53,378 nucleotides of DNA, taken from Aplysia californica. Its lineage: Eukaryota > Mollusca > Gastropoda > Aplysiida > Aplysiidae. A program made the position numbers and the translations under genes. The stretch is from assembly GCF_000002075.1 (NCBI RefSeq), contig NW_004798151.1, forward strand, positions 72,844 to 126,221, written 5' to 3'. Within the stretch, counting starts at the first letter, position 1. The number at the start of each line of letters is the position of its first letter. The notes under the pieces are model-generated. The model searched no databases. It was not told where the DNA came from and worked only from the letters and a program-made list of their open reading frames with translations. This document shows positions 34,301-45,954 of this stretch, piece after piece.

Positions 34301-37300
34301 TTATTGATCCACGAGGGACATTTTGGGTGGATATACTAGAAAATCAATATACAGAGACTCAGGATCAACACAGAAATGCACTCATTATACTTATGCACAA
34401 TGACACACTTACAGCAGTGCACAAACCACACCCAAGTGTAAACATATTCAGATAAAAAATACACACTGTCGGGCCCGTTGTTGAGATGTATTACGGCCAA
34501 AATGTTGAAAAGTTTTTATGTTGCAGTTTTAAATCTGTGGTATCAGTTGTTGCATGTGCTGGAAAAATATTTTGTTAAAATTCAAATTCATAATAGGACT
34601 ATTGAAAAAACAAACTAGGAAAAATATGTAATGTAGGTATAATTGTTAAAAGAATGAAACAGTTTTTATTCTCTCCCATAAAAAATTTTGCTTTCTGGGC
34701 TTCGAACATTTGAACAGGTTTCCGAGGACACGGGCACACATACCGTTGCCTCACAACCATTGCCGGAGAACCCGTTGCTGGAGGAGACGATGAAGTTCCC
34801 GTCAGCGCTGATGTCACAACACATCTGGAGATACTGCTTTTTGGGGAAGCTGAACACAGGGTTGAGTGATCGCGTGTCAAATACTCTGTTGAGAGTGACA
34901 GAGACAAAAGGCTCTTTAGTTTAAGTAGAGGTTTTACGGCACTCACAACTGCATAAGGTCATATGAGCGCCACAAGATTAGAGCTGTTACAAGAGAGTAA
35001 CAAACATAAAGAAGAAGGGAAGATAAGGGCGATAGATGTTTGATAGGAAAGAAGAAGCAAACCACACCAGAGCACCCGCCAACCACCCACTCAAAAGGTT
35101 CAAGGATAGCACACAATCGAATTGCAGTCTGGCATGCACACAGTCAACACACTCACAGCAAAACATGCACAAAGTGAACAGATTTTCAGAACTGAATTTT
35201 TTTAATAAATGTATTTTCTTTGTATTCAAATCACATACATCAAGAAATCTGTAGAACATAACGAAAAGTTTTTTGTGTCTCGCCGATTTTGCTATAGGCT
35301 TGCTAGTCTGTACGTGGATTCTTCTTCTTCTAAAAATAGTGGATCTGAAACAAACATCGGCTAATTCTCAGCTTTAATTTTTACACGAACGATACTCTGA
35401 GCAAAAACAAAGGAAAGACAATGTCCAGTTTGAGCCTTGGAGAGTGTTTAAGTATATGTTTGCTAAAGTGTGCCGTTCAGTAATTATTTTGATATGATAC
35501 AATAGGATTCTCAGAAATGTAGTATTTCGAGGTAAACCAAACTACAACCAATTGACCAAGAGGTCAAAAAAAGAAGACGATGCTAATACTAATAGACTAG
35601 AGAAACTGCTGCCATGGGGAAAGATAGAGGGAAAAAGAGCAGAGGAAGACAAAGAGCAACGTACACAGATGGCCTGAAAACTTTGCCACAAATAATACAA
35701 AACCAAAACTGATCAAGAAGACAGACAGCTGGAAGGAGTGGGGTACCACGATTGTCAATGTCATCTCCAGATCTGATACTCGGAAAAGAAGATGATGCTA
35801 AATGAGACTAATGTGTACATGCCAGAAAATATATTGGGAGAGTAAGGAAATGACATATGGTACATACTGCACGAAGAAATGAAAGACAAAGTACTCAATC
35901 ACTTAATATTCTATACATCAAGCTCCTGTACGTTGTATGAGAAGCTGGTCTCGGTATTACTTTGAACTTACCTGACCTCCTTGTCTTCTCCTGTTTGCAC
36001 AACAAATGAGGAGTTGGGGACAAACTTTACATCTGTCACCTACAACAAAATGTCAAATTGATGTAACAACCAACAATATAAAAATTCAAGTACAACACAA
36101 CAATAAATACTTCATCCAAAAATTGAGCTGACTTTTTTTTTAAACACAATTTTTTTTCTTTACTAATGATAGCGTATCAAATTTTCTTTTGATTTAATTA
36201 TATTTCTCAGTATACACATTTATGTGTGAGCTGAAAGGGGAAGGGGTGGGTGTGTATGGTAAAGAAAATGATAGAATGTCCAGCTGTATCTTGGAATGCC
36301 TTGCTCTGCCAGTAGTGCCACTGCTCAACTACACAAGTACCATCAAATAAGACCACATAATCATTTACATAAGGGACACGGAGAACATGGTTTATAAGTT
36401 ATCATTTTACGACTCCTAAATGTAAAATCCTCAAATGGAACCATCACAAACAACAAAAAACACCGCTGGGAATACAATATCGTTAAAAAGAAACAAAATT
36501 GACAAGAGAGAAAATAAAAGTAGCAGAAGAATCACCAGGTTTTGTGGAATGCTGTTAGACTTGAGGCAAGCTGCTGTCTCCACATCCCACAGCTTTACAG
36601 TGTTGTCTCGAGATCCACTGCACAGAGTCTTGTTATCTGAGGAGGGAGGAGAAGGCAGCATAAGAGGAACATGTTTGTATAAATTGAGTCTCGTTATCTG
36701 AAGAAAAAAGAGAATATGAGGAATATGTTTGTTTAACTTGAGTCTCCTTTTCTAAAGAAAAAGGAGTATATAACGAACATGATTGTATAAATTGAGTCTT
36801 GTTATCTTACGATGTAGGAAAGAGAGAATAAGAGAAACACACTTGTATAAATTGAGCTTTGTTATATAGCGAAAGAGAAGAAGTGAGTAAAAAAGAAATG
36901 AGTTTGCATAAACTCTATGGCGACTCCTTTTCCAAAGTACACATCAAAGATTACTTGATTGTTTCCAAATCATACTAAATTGAGCTGTGTTTGCAGATAC
37001 ATACATGAGAAATCATATAAAACATTTTGTGCTTCTTTAATTTAAAATGCTTCTACAGTCAAAAAGCAAATGCAACATAATGTGTGTATTATAAAGTACT
37101 ACCTCCGCTAAAAATGGAGGGAAGAGTTGGGAGACGTTAGTTACAAGACAAGAAGAAGATGTCAGAAGTATACTTTATACCCACAATGTGTCTACAAATA
37201 TAAAAAGGTTCTATTTTGCAGGGGAGGAAAAAACCCCAACATAACAACGATATACAATCAAACCTCTTCTAAGGGCCACATATCAGAGACAATCCCCTGT

Positions 37301-40300
37301 ACAAACGTCCACATCCCACTTACTCCCTCCCCCCTTTATTTCTTCAAATAACTCTGTCCTAGACATCTACCTGTCTAAGACATCCACTTTTCTCCAGGAC
37401 AATGTGTGGCTGTCGTGGACAATTTCAATTGTATCATGGATAGACACAGAAAGAGTAAAAAACATGAATACCTTGACTTAGATCTATTGCTGTAACCACC
37501 AAGGCATGACCCCTGAAGTCTTGCTGGGAGGCAGTCCGGCCTGGCTTCCATAGTTTGATGAGTTTGTCTCGGGATGAGCTGAATACCGCATCAATGGATC
37601 TACCATATGTGACCTGGATTTGCAGAGAAGACAGCAACATTCCCAGACTTAGTGGCTCAAATGCAAGTTATACACCACAGTGGAAAGCATAAACAAATCC
37701 ATAAACAAGAGAAATAAAAAGATGAAATAAAAAGATAAATGAGATACCAGTTGAGATTTTTTTAAACCCATCTTTTTAGGAAGCCATATTTTCAACACTC
37801 CCCTGCTGGTGGGGGGCCCCATAGTTTTACTATGGGGGAGCAAAGAATACACCTGCCGTGATACTGCGTGTTGTAAGAGGCGACTAAAAGTGCATAGATC
37901 TGGTCGCCCGAAAAGTGCCAGTTTGCGGAGGGCCAACTACCCAACCCAGTAAAAAACAGTAAGTTACAGAAACACGGACAAACACAGCTTTTTATTTTTC
38001 GATCTTGGGAGACGGAGGAGCTTCTGCATCAGCAGGAACAATGAAGGACAGTGGACAAAGCCAAAAGGACTCTTCTGACCCGAAACCTTCTTTGTCGAAC
38101 AAGTCTCTCCGGATTGCGTAGTGGAATGTTCGCACCTTGTATGAAGCTCAAATAGTACAAGAGATGAAGAGATACAGGCTGCACATACTAGGAGTCAGCT
38201 AAACACCCTGGATACAGTCTGGACAGAAGCAGCTCAGCTCGGGGGAACAAGTATTGTATTCTAGGAGGGAAGACAAGTACCATGCGGAAGGAGTGGGAAT
38301 CATTTTGAGTAAGTATGCACAGAAGTCACCTAGAAGATGGGAACCACACGGGGAAAGGATCATCATGGCTTCATTCACTACAAGGAGTAAGAGCATCAAC
38401 ATGAAAATAGTCCAAATCTATGCCCCAACAAATGATGCTTCTAATGAAGATAAGGATGCCTTTTACAGCCAGCTTCAGGGGGTCATCGACAAACTACCAA
38501 GGAAGGATGTCAACATCATAATGGGAGATGCCAATGCCAAGATTGGTCAGGACAACGTGGGATATGAAAGAATTATGGGACAACATGGTTTGGGACAAAT
38601 GAATGAGAACGGTGAGCGATTCGTAAATATATGTGCTTTCAACAGTTTTGTTATTGGAGGCTCTGTTTTTCCCCACAAGAGGATTCACAAGGCCACATGG
38701 GTTTCGCCAGATGGAGTGACGGAGAACCAGATAGATCATTTTTGTATCTCTTGTAGGTTCAGGCGTTCACTGGAAGATGTCAAAGTACAGAGAGGGGCAG
38801 ATGTTGGATCGGATCATCATCTGCTGTTGGCAAAACTCAAGCTTCCACTCAAAAAGCACGGAACCAGCACAGGAATCAAAAGAACCAAGTTCCAAGTAAG
38901 TCTCTTGGACGGACACAAGAAAGAAGAGTTTCAGCTGCAGCTGAGGAACAGATTTCAACCTCTGGCTGATCTTGGCGGAGAGGACACGGAGGTGGACACA
39001 CACTGGACCAAGGTCAAAGAAGTCTTTACATCAACATGTCAAGAAATACTCGGTGTGAAGAAATGGGAGCACAAGGAATGGATTAGCCAACACTCATTGG
39101 ATTTAATTAGGACAAGAAGACAGCTGAAGGCAGAAGCAAATGCAAGTAGAACAAGAGGATCAAGAGCAGATGCATTGGAGCAGTACAGAACAACAGCTGA
39201 ATATGTCAAGAAATCAATAAGAAAGGACAAGGAGGAATTCATGAACAGGCTGGCAGAGAAGGCAGAGGAAGCAGCGGTAGGAGGGCACATGCGAATCCTT
39301 TACCAGACTACAAGGACACTTGCTGAAAAATATGGGAAACCATAAGTACCTGTAAAGGACCAAGAGGGGAAAAGCATTTTTGGAAAGGAAACTCAGTCTA
39401 AACGATGGGTAGAGCATTTCAACAGTCTCCTGAACAGACCACCACCGAGTAACACACCAAACATACTGCCAGCAAGAAATGAGTTCCCTATCTGCTGTGA
39501 TGCTCCTTCAAAACAAGAGATTCTGGATGCTATTAAGAAGCTGAACAAAGGTAAAGCGGCCGGTCCCGACCAGATTCCACCTGAAGCCCTAAAAGCAGAT
39601 GCCAGTGTGACGGCAGACATCCTCCTCCCACTGTTTACCAGGATCTGGAATGAGAGCAAGTTCCCAAAGGATTGGAAAGAAGGACACCTAGTGAAACTTC
39701 CAAAAAAGGGGGATCTCAGCAACTGCAGCAACTACAGAGGGATCACTCTTCTCTCAATACCAGGTAAGGTCTTCAACAGAATCATTCTGGAGAGAATCAA
39801 GACAGGACAGATCCAAGACTACGGGATGAACAGGCTGGTTTCCGGAAAAATCGCTCAACCACTGCCACGCTGAGGATTATTGTGGAACAGTCCCTGGAGT
39901 GGAACTCCCAGCTGATTGTCAACTTCCTTGACTATGAGAAGGCCTTTGACAGTATAGACCGAGCAACACTATGGAAGATAATGAGACACCACGGAATCCC
40001 ACAGAAGTTGGTGAACCTCATCAAGAGCATGTATGAAGGGACAAGTTGCAGGGTTGTACATGATGGCCAGCTCACTGACAGCTTTGACATCAAGACTGGT
40101 GTGAGACAGGAATGCTTACTATCACCGTTCCTCTTCATATTGACTGATGAAGGAAACCACCAGAGGACACAGGAATGGTATACAGTGGACACCATGGACA
40201 CAGTTGGACGATCTGGATTTTGCAGACGACTTGGCGCTTCTGTCGCACACCCAGGAACAGATGCAAGCAAAGAATTCAGTATCAAACAGCCTATCGGAGT

Positions 40301-43153
40301 CTGTTGGATTGAGGATCCACCCCGGAAAGTCAAAGGTCCTAAGGACAGATGCACAACGAAAGGAGCAGGTCACAATAGAAGGAACGGCACCAGAAAACGT
40401 GGAATCCTTCTGCTATCTTGGGAGTATAATTGACAGAGAGGGAGGAACAGGTGCTGAAATAAAGTCCCGCATTGGAAAAGCACAGGCTGCTTTCATATCT
40501 TTGGATAGGATTTGGAAGACCAGAGATATCTCACTTCGAACAAAGCTGAGGATTTTCAATTCAAATGTGAAGTCAGTCCTGTTGTATGGATGTGAGACAT
40601 GGAACGCTTCACAGACTTGCATAAAGAGGATCCAGGTTTTCTTGAACAGGTGTCTAAGAAAGCTACTGAGGATCAGTTGGACAGACAGGGTCACCAATGT
40701 GGAAGTGTTAAGGAAAACAAGACAGATCCCAGTCAGAGATGAGGTAGGAAGAAGGCGGTGGCGATGGATTGGACATACTCTCAGGAAGTCAGGCAGCTGC
40801 ATAACGAAGAAAGTTTTGGATTGGAACCCACAGGGCAAGAGATCAAGGGGAAGACCTCGTGGAACCTGGAGAAGAATCACAGAAATCGATGTACAGAAAA
40901 GTGGGAAGACATGGAATAACATCAAGAGGCTAGCCCAGGATAGAGAAAGGTGGAAGGTGTTTATCCGTGGTCTTTACCCTGATGCAGGGTGAAAAAGGCA
41001 ATGATGATGATATTTTGAACAAATTTACTCTCTCTGTTTCTCCCATTCATGATTTAGGACAAGATTTTAACCCTTTAAACCCTGGACTCCTGAGTCTTAA
41101 ATCGGTTATACCCTGGGCTCCTGAGTAATTTCAATGTTTTTTAAAATATATTTTTCTACAGCTCATTTTAAGGTTGATTGTATTGATTTATCTCCTTTTT
41201 TTCTTTTTCTTGTAATACAACTATGCTGGTGTTGTGTATTATTGATGCTGTTTTGTATTTGTGTTCTATTTCTGTAAACATGCGTCATATTTAGGTGGGT
41301 GTGTCAAACCGATATTTCAGGGTATTTGCCTTTATACATAATACAGATATTTCGGTACAAGATGGTTCAAAGGTTTATAAATTATACGTAACCAAAACAG
41401 TAACAACGGTGTGACAAATCACATCTCTGTAGAGAATACCCTATAATAATAGGCTTGGTGTTACCCCTTAGGATCTGACCTGATTCTTTTCGATTTTATG
41501 TTGACAAAAATTTGTCTTTAAGAGAAAGAGTTGTCGCAGTCCAAGACCCAACTGAGAAGAGAAATATTCACCTTGGTTACAGCACTTGTATGACCCGTCC
41601 ACTGTTCCAGTATCTTTCGTTTGTCATAGTCATAAAGGATTACCATCTGCAAAGACAAAGTAAAAATATTTAAGTCACAGAATATATAGCTTCAAGCCAT
41701 TCAATGCTCAGTGGTGCTCTGTGTCAAATTTCATTCACAATAACACCAAATCACAAGCTTCAGGAACTTTATTAAACTCATCAACAGTTTTCAGACACAA
41801 CACCACTCAAAAAATGTGCAAAATGTTCCAAACTGACCTGAGATAAAATATTTGCATATATGAATAAGTTGGTGAAAATTCTTTTTGATACACACCTGGT
41901 CTTTACTCCCTGACACACAGCTCCCAGGCTTAACAGAACTGACACTAGCAACAGCATCTCCGTGTATTAAAGCAATGTCAGATTTTAGTGCTGGGCCCTG
42001 ACCAACACTGTCTCCACCTAGGTGATCTGTATTTCTCATATCCTCGTTGACTGGCTTTGTGCTCGAGCGAGGCCTACAAAATAAAAATAACAAATATTTT
42101 TGCTTCATGTTTGGAAAAGCTTTTCAACAGCCCACAAGACGCACATGTCATTTTAACAGCAGCCTAGAGCACTTGGCCCAATAGGTTTAGTAGAGACAAA
42201 GGAAGAAAAAATGAAAGTTGCAGCGAACTCTTTCATCCAAAGGGCTTTATAAGTGGATATTGTATTTACAGCCCTCATGAGATTTTTCTTTTTAAATTAA
42301 AAAAATGTTCTTTGAATTTTAAATTTACTCTTCCTGTGGCATGATTAGGTATTCAAACAAGCGTTATTTTCCTTCTAGATTATGAACCATTATACCTCCT
42401 CTACATAATATGAAAATGTAACCCTTGAAACACATATTGAGTATTAAAATAAAAGAGAGGTGTTATAAAATCAAACTATTATAATAAATCAGCATCTACT
42501 TTCAAGAAATACATGATGTCCTAGTCATTAACATATGAACACACATCAAATCTTTTTAAACTCTTATCTCCAGCAAGCCACTCCCACTTTATAAGATGTT
42601 CAAAGCCAGCTAGTAGTCAAGTGTCCATGAAAATTCATTTGTCGCTTCCTAATTGTTCTCATAAAAATGAGCGGCCCACCTGGTCTGCTTTCATTATTTC
42701 CTTGCTTTGTTTCTTTTCTGAAAATGAAATTTTCTAGTGTCTTGAGAAATCATAGTTCTGTTCTTCTAGATTTAGATCTAGATCTAGAGATCTAGATCTA
42801 GTTTATTTTTTAACTATCTTTAGTCTTGGTAATTGATTGTCCATCATACTATTCATACTAGAATCTAGATCTAATATATCTAGATCTAGATCTAGTAGGA
42901 GGCTTGTATTTTCACTTGTTGGGCTCTTAATTACACAATAAAAACAGAGAATATTGATAACGCCGGCAGCTCATAACATAAGAGTAAACAACTAACGAAC
43001 TAATACAACGATTGTTAAGTTGTAAATAATATGCTCTAATTATATACGATTAAAATTATAATAATGGCGTGGGGTGAATTGAAGTGTACGCTGCTACAGC
43101 AGCAGGCGTACTTACCCGGCACTTTTCTTTCGCTTGCTGAATAACTTCCCCAT
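31304..43153 (-). CDS. WDR31: WDR31-like seven-bladed WD40 repeat protein, spliced gene
   Basis: Ten coding exons on the minus strand: 43153-43116, 42073-41896, 41646-41572, 37613-37472, 36636-36536, 36039-35972, 34885-34744, 33769-33616, 32720-32651 and 31385-31304 (stop TGA 31306-31304). All junctions are GT-AG and the phases agree. The total is 1050 nt, 349 residues; human WDR31 has 367. The start MGKLFSKRKKSAG parallels human MGKLQSKLK. Blades include HGDAVASVSSVKPGSCVSGS, GHTSAVTKVTYGRSIDAVFS, SRDNTVKLWDVETAACLK, VTDVKFVPNSSFVVQTGEDK and the diagnostic SNGFSGNGCEATLWDLRSRK. Then come ATASRDCSVKIWN and a last blade ending SFSQGVHLLKLQGNYL. WDR31 is linked to ciliary trafficking and GTPase-activating regulators in other animals (known family role). 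Gly2 with Ser6 and a basic stretch fits an N-myristoylation signal (inference). Confidence 0.96.
32010..32070 (-). repeat. SINE-like tail fragment
   Basis: The plus strand reads ggtgctcgcaactgcataag then gtcatatcagcgcac, the reverse of the shared tail. It lies in the intron before the last WDR31 exon. Confidence 0.6.
33358..33590. repeat. AAC/CAA-rich trinucleotide repeat with GAT inserts
   Basis: Mostly acaacaacaacagcaac-type units interrupted by atgatgatgac. On the WDR31 strand it is a (GTT)n-rich tract starting about 25 nt after the donor of the exon ending at 33616. The plus-strand open frame through it is compositional. Confidence 0.9.
34238..34345 (-). repeat. Retroposon 3' tail with a GATAA-type run
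   Basis: The plus strand has about ten agata/gataa units followed by attttattgatccacgagg. It has the same layout as the copies at 27862 and 44096. It lies in a WDR31 intron. Confidence 0.6.
34922..35096 (-). repeat. SINE-like element, type 1 body, reverse
   Basis: The minus strand begins gagtgggtggttggcgggtg and ends ggcgctca (stem) ... tgagtgcc gtaaaacctc. It lies in the WDR31 intron upstream of the exon 34885-34744, about 40 nt from its acceptor. Confidence 0.8.
35560..35830 (+). pseudogene. LINE 3'-end remnant
   Basis: In pieces it reads ANTNRLEKLLPWGKIEG, KRSRGRQRATYTDGLK and RSGVPRLSMSSPDL, the typical C-terminal end of a non-LTR reverse transcriptase protein. A gatgatg stretch follows. 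It is 5'-truncated with stops and lies in a WDR31 intron, antisense to the gene. Confidence 0.7.
36636..36880 (-). repeat. Tandem repeat of a splice-acceptor-containing unit next to a WDR31 exon
   Basis: Five units of 54-61 bp. On the minus strand each has a pyrimidine-rich stretch followed by ataacaagactc or a variant. The first unit is the true acceptor (exon starts at 36636). The others place the matching point at about 36697, 36751, 36805 and 36865. The unit at 36697 keeps ttttttcttcag, a good-looking acceptor. Confidence 0.85.
37790..41020 (+). mobile_element. Nearly full-length RTE-type LINE in a WDR31 intron
   Basis: A 5' leader of about 250 bp is followed by an endonuclease/reverse-transcriptase frame and a short 3' region ending in aatgatgatgat. 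It is antisense to WDR31, in the 4-kb intron between exons 41646-41572 and 37613-37472. A diverged 3' fragment of the same family is at 47425-47790 and also ends in GAT repeats. The RTE-like assignment rests on the single frame, domain order and tandem-repeat tail. Exact boundaries and target duplications were not established. Confidence 0.85.
38041..40992 (+). pseudogene. LINE endonuclease-reverse transcriptase, broken frame
   Basis: The start is ATG at 38041, and the span of about 983 codons is full length for this type. The APE endonuclease shows WNVRTLYEAQ, IYAPTND, IIMGDANAKIG and VGSDHHLLLAKLK. The reverse transcriptase shows GKAAGPDQIPPEALK, then the A-motif FLDYEKAFDSIDRATLW, the B-motif TGVRQECLLSPFLF (Glu where Gly is usual) and the catalytic FADDLALLSHT. 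The C-terminus has LLYGCETWNA, RRWRWIGHTLRKSG and GKRSRGRPRGTW. Breaks: TAG at 38119 (where Trp precedes NVRTL), TAA at 38200, TAA at 39343, a frameshift near 39810-39825 and another near 40140. It cannot make a full protein as it stands. Confidence 0.93.
41067..41128. repeat. Imperfect direct repeat beginning TTAACCCTTT
   Basis: ccctggactcctgagt (about 41079) recurs as ccctgggctcctgagt (about 41112). The leading ttaaccctttaa resembles one end of a piggyBac-like element, but no matching other end was found. Confidence 0.45.
42769..42897. repeat. (GATCTA)n repeat blocks
   Basis: Two blocks of the palindromic hexamer (tagatctagatctag-type) at 42769-42800 and 42860-42897, in the first WDR31 intron. 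Similar blocks occur near 1043, 2190, 9122, 15889, 49600, 49862, 50195, 50578 and 51668. Confidence 0.9.
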
Positions 43154-44095
43154 TAAATTCTCACTCACAAAGCTCATTCCATAGACTATTGTGTTTTTCT
43201 ACTGACTGAAGTACAGTTTCGCACTGTAAAAAGGGGATGCTTGTCGTTTGGAAATAATGACAACAAGCTGTTTTTTCCGTTGAGCAATAAAAATTTCTGT
43301 AACTGCTCGGTCTCTAAGTGTCAACAAACTTTTGTTAGCTCCCCCTGATTCCTGATATTTTATTTCCGTTTGCGAAAATACAAATTTATAAAAGTATCAG
43401 AGAATTATACGGAAGAAATATTACAGCGCATTCGAGGCCAAAGAAGCAAGAGACTTTAAAAGTCTTCAGTAATATTGTTTTGTGTTGTCTACAATAGCCT
43501 TGTTTTTGACGTTGAAGCCAACATTCAACAATAATATACATGTTCTATTAACACTGCAAATTCATCGCCAGAAAAGAGTCCATACAATCTTTTAAATTAA
43601 CACTTTTGTTCCAGCAGAAAAATGAGCTGAATAATTTTAGGGGAAAAAAAAGTTTTAAAAGTATTAAGCCACTGGCCAAGACTTTTTGCTTTTTCGCATT
43701 TCTATCTCCTTTGTATAGATCTACCCCCAGCTTTTTCAGTAGCTTCAAAATAAAACTTTACAGTGAATACTGGATGTGAAGAGGGGTGGTTGGTTACATG
43801 GTCAAAGGGAAACAACCATGTTAATTAAGCTACCTGAATAATAATATCGTTGTTATGTCCCATAATTACACTAACGAAAGTTACCAACCCCCCCCTAAAA
43901 AAGAAAAAAAAAAGGTTGCTAACAAACGTCGCAGGCTTCACATGCATTCTCTAGGCATTACAGTCATGTTGTTTTTGATGGGTTTTTATTTATGAGCTCC
44001 CCCCACTTTTCACACCTTTGCTGCAGAGCGAGAAACCTCGAAATAACCCGATAGTGTTGTAGCAAGGTCACAAAACAAACACTCACGATGTTAAC
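43154..44095. other. Upstream region of WDR31
   Basis: This includes the WDR31 5' untranslated segment just above 43153 and presumably its promoter. No TATA box or other motif was convincing. AT-rich, with a poly-C run near 43890. No coding was recognised. Confidence 0.45.
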
Positions 44096-44165
44096 ATAAG
44101 ATAAGATAAGTTGAGATACATCTTTATTGCCCAGATCCCGGCACATTGTTTTGGTGTTTCACCAA
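44096..44165 (-). repeat. Retroposon 3' tail with a GATAA-type run
   Basis: The plus strand reads acataagataagataagttg then tctttattgcccagatcccg, as in the copies at 27862 and 34238. Confidence 0.55.
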
Positions 44166-44276
44166 GTACACACATACACACATTCAGAACCGGTGGACAA
44201 AATATTGCTCTGAACTGTACATCCACAAAACCACAGGAAATCCATGAGTGTTCAATGTCTCCCAATCACGAGACAA

Positions 44277-45829
44277 TGGCAAAAGCAGTATTTTAACAGA
44301 AGAGGTAGTGGCAGCAGTCTCATCATGGAAGAAAGGGAAATCAGCTAGAATAGACAACATCACAGCAGAAATAGTTCAAGCAGGTGGAGATGCGGTGACA
44401 GACAAGCTATGGATAATCTGCGACAAGATCTGGCAGACAGGTGAGTGGCCAATACCATGTTCTCAAACCTTGATCATCATCCTTCCCAAGAAAGGCAATC
44501 TTCAACAATGCCAAAACTAAAACTATAGTACCATTAGCCTGATTAGCAATCCTAGTAAAGTAATGCTTTCAGTCATTCTAACAGACTGAAGCCACAAGAA
44601 GAGAAAATCATAGCAGGAGAACAGGCAGGCTTCAGGACTAGGCGCAGCACAACTGAACAAATATATTCAACCTGAGAGTCATTACGGAAAAGTACCTCCA
44701 ACACCAACAGTAGCTTCACCACGCATTTGTGGACTTCAAAAAAAGCTTTTGACAGAGTATGGCAGGAGGCTTTGTGGGCAACCATGAACTTTTACAATAT
44801 CAATGTCAACCTGATCAAAGTCATAGACAAGCTATACATCAAAGCTACGAGTGCAGTCTTTTTCAACAATATTGAGGAATGGTTCCACACAACAGTGGGA
44901 GTACGCCAGGGTTGTCTGCTGTCACTCACTCTTTTCAACATTTTCTTGGATAGGATCATGACAGATGCACTGAAGATCACGAAGGAACAGTCAGTATTGG
45001 GGACAGAACGATTAAAAACGTACGTTTTGCTGACGACATAGACGCCTTGCAGGACAAGAGCAGGAACTAGTCAGCTTAGTAGACCGTCTTGAAAAGACCC
45101 CCACAGCCTACAGCATGGAAATCAGTGCTGACAAGATCAAGCCGATGTCTGACAGCAGCAAGAACATCACAGTGGACATCCAGGTAAACATCTAGAGGCT
45201 TGAGACCGTATGCAGCTTCAAATACCTGAGTGCAATAGTGATAGACGAAAAATCAAAACCAGAAATAATCTCTAGAATAGCGCAAACTTCAGCTGCAATG
45301 ACCAAGTTGAAAAGCATCTGGAACGACAGAAACATCACAATCAGATCAAAGATCAGACTGATGCGTTCCCTGGTCATGTCAATATTTCTGTATGCATGTA
45401 AATCCTGGAAATTGAATGCAGACCTTAAAAGAAGGATCAAAGGTGTGGAGATGAGATGCTTCCAAACAAATCCTTGATATCTCATACAAAGATCACATCA
45501 CAAATGATGACTTCAAACAACGGATCAAAAATGAAATTGGACCATATGCTGACCTTCTCACTCTGGTCAGAAAACGCCAGCTGCAATGGTTTGGACACAT
45601 CACCCGTTCATCCGGCCTTGCCAAGATGACCCGGCAAGGCAGCGTCCAGGAGAAAAGGACCAGAGGCAGACCGAAGAAGAGTTGGGAGGAGAACATCAAG
45701 GAATGAACAAGCCTGGAACTCAAAGACACGCTCAAGAAAGCTGAAGGCGGAAGGAGTGGAGGAAGCTGATGGCCAAATCTTCAAAAGCGCCCCGACGGAC
45801 ATCCGGTCTACGGGATAGGAGAGGAAGGT

Positions 45830-45832
<3 letters not shown>
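44277..45832 (+). pseudogene. 5'-truncated LINE, reverse transcriptase and C-terminus
   Basis: This family differs from the LINE at 37790. Segments in order: KGKSARIDNITAEIVQAGGD, LIIILPKKGNLQQCQN, FVDFKKAFDRVWQEALW, VGVRQGCLLSLTLF, RFADDIDALQ (near 45015, in another frame), then IRSKIRLMRSLVMSIFLYAC, RKRQLQWFGHITRSSG and KRTRGRPKKSWEENIKE. The endonuclease is missing. There are stops after LQQCQN (44518), near 45190, after KE (about 45703) and later, plus several frame changes. It runs straight into the CA microsatellite at 45833, which may have grown from its tail. Confidence 0.88.

Positions 45833-45908
<76 letters not shown>
45833..45908. repeat. (CA)n microsatellite
   Basis: About 37 CA units following the LINE end. 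Open frames across it on both strands are artefacts. Confidence 0.98.
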
Positions 45909-45911
<3 letters not shown>

Positions 45912-45954
45912 GCATACTCACACATACATACACACTGTAAGGTATAAAATAAGC

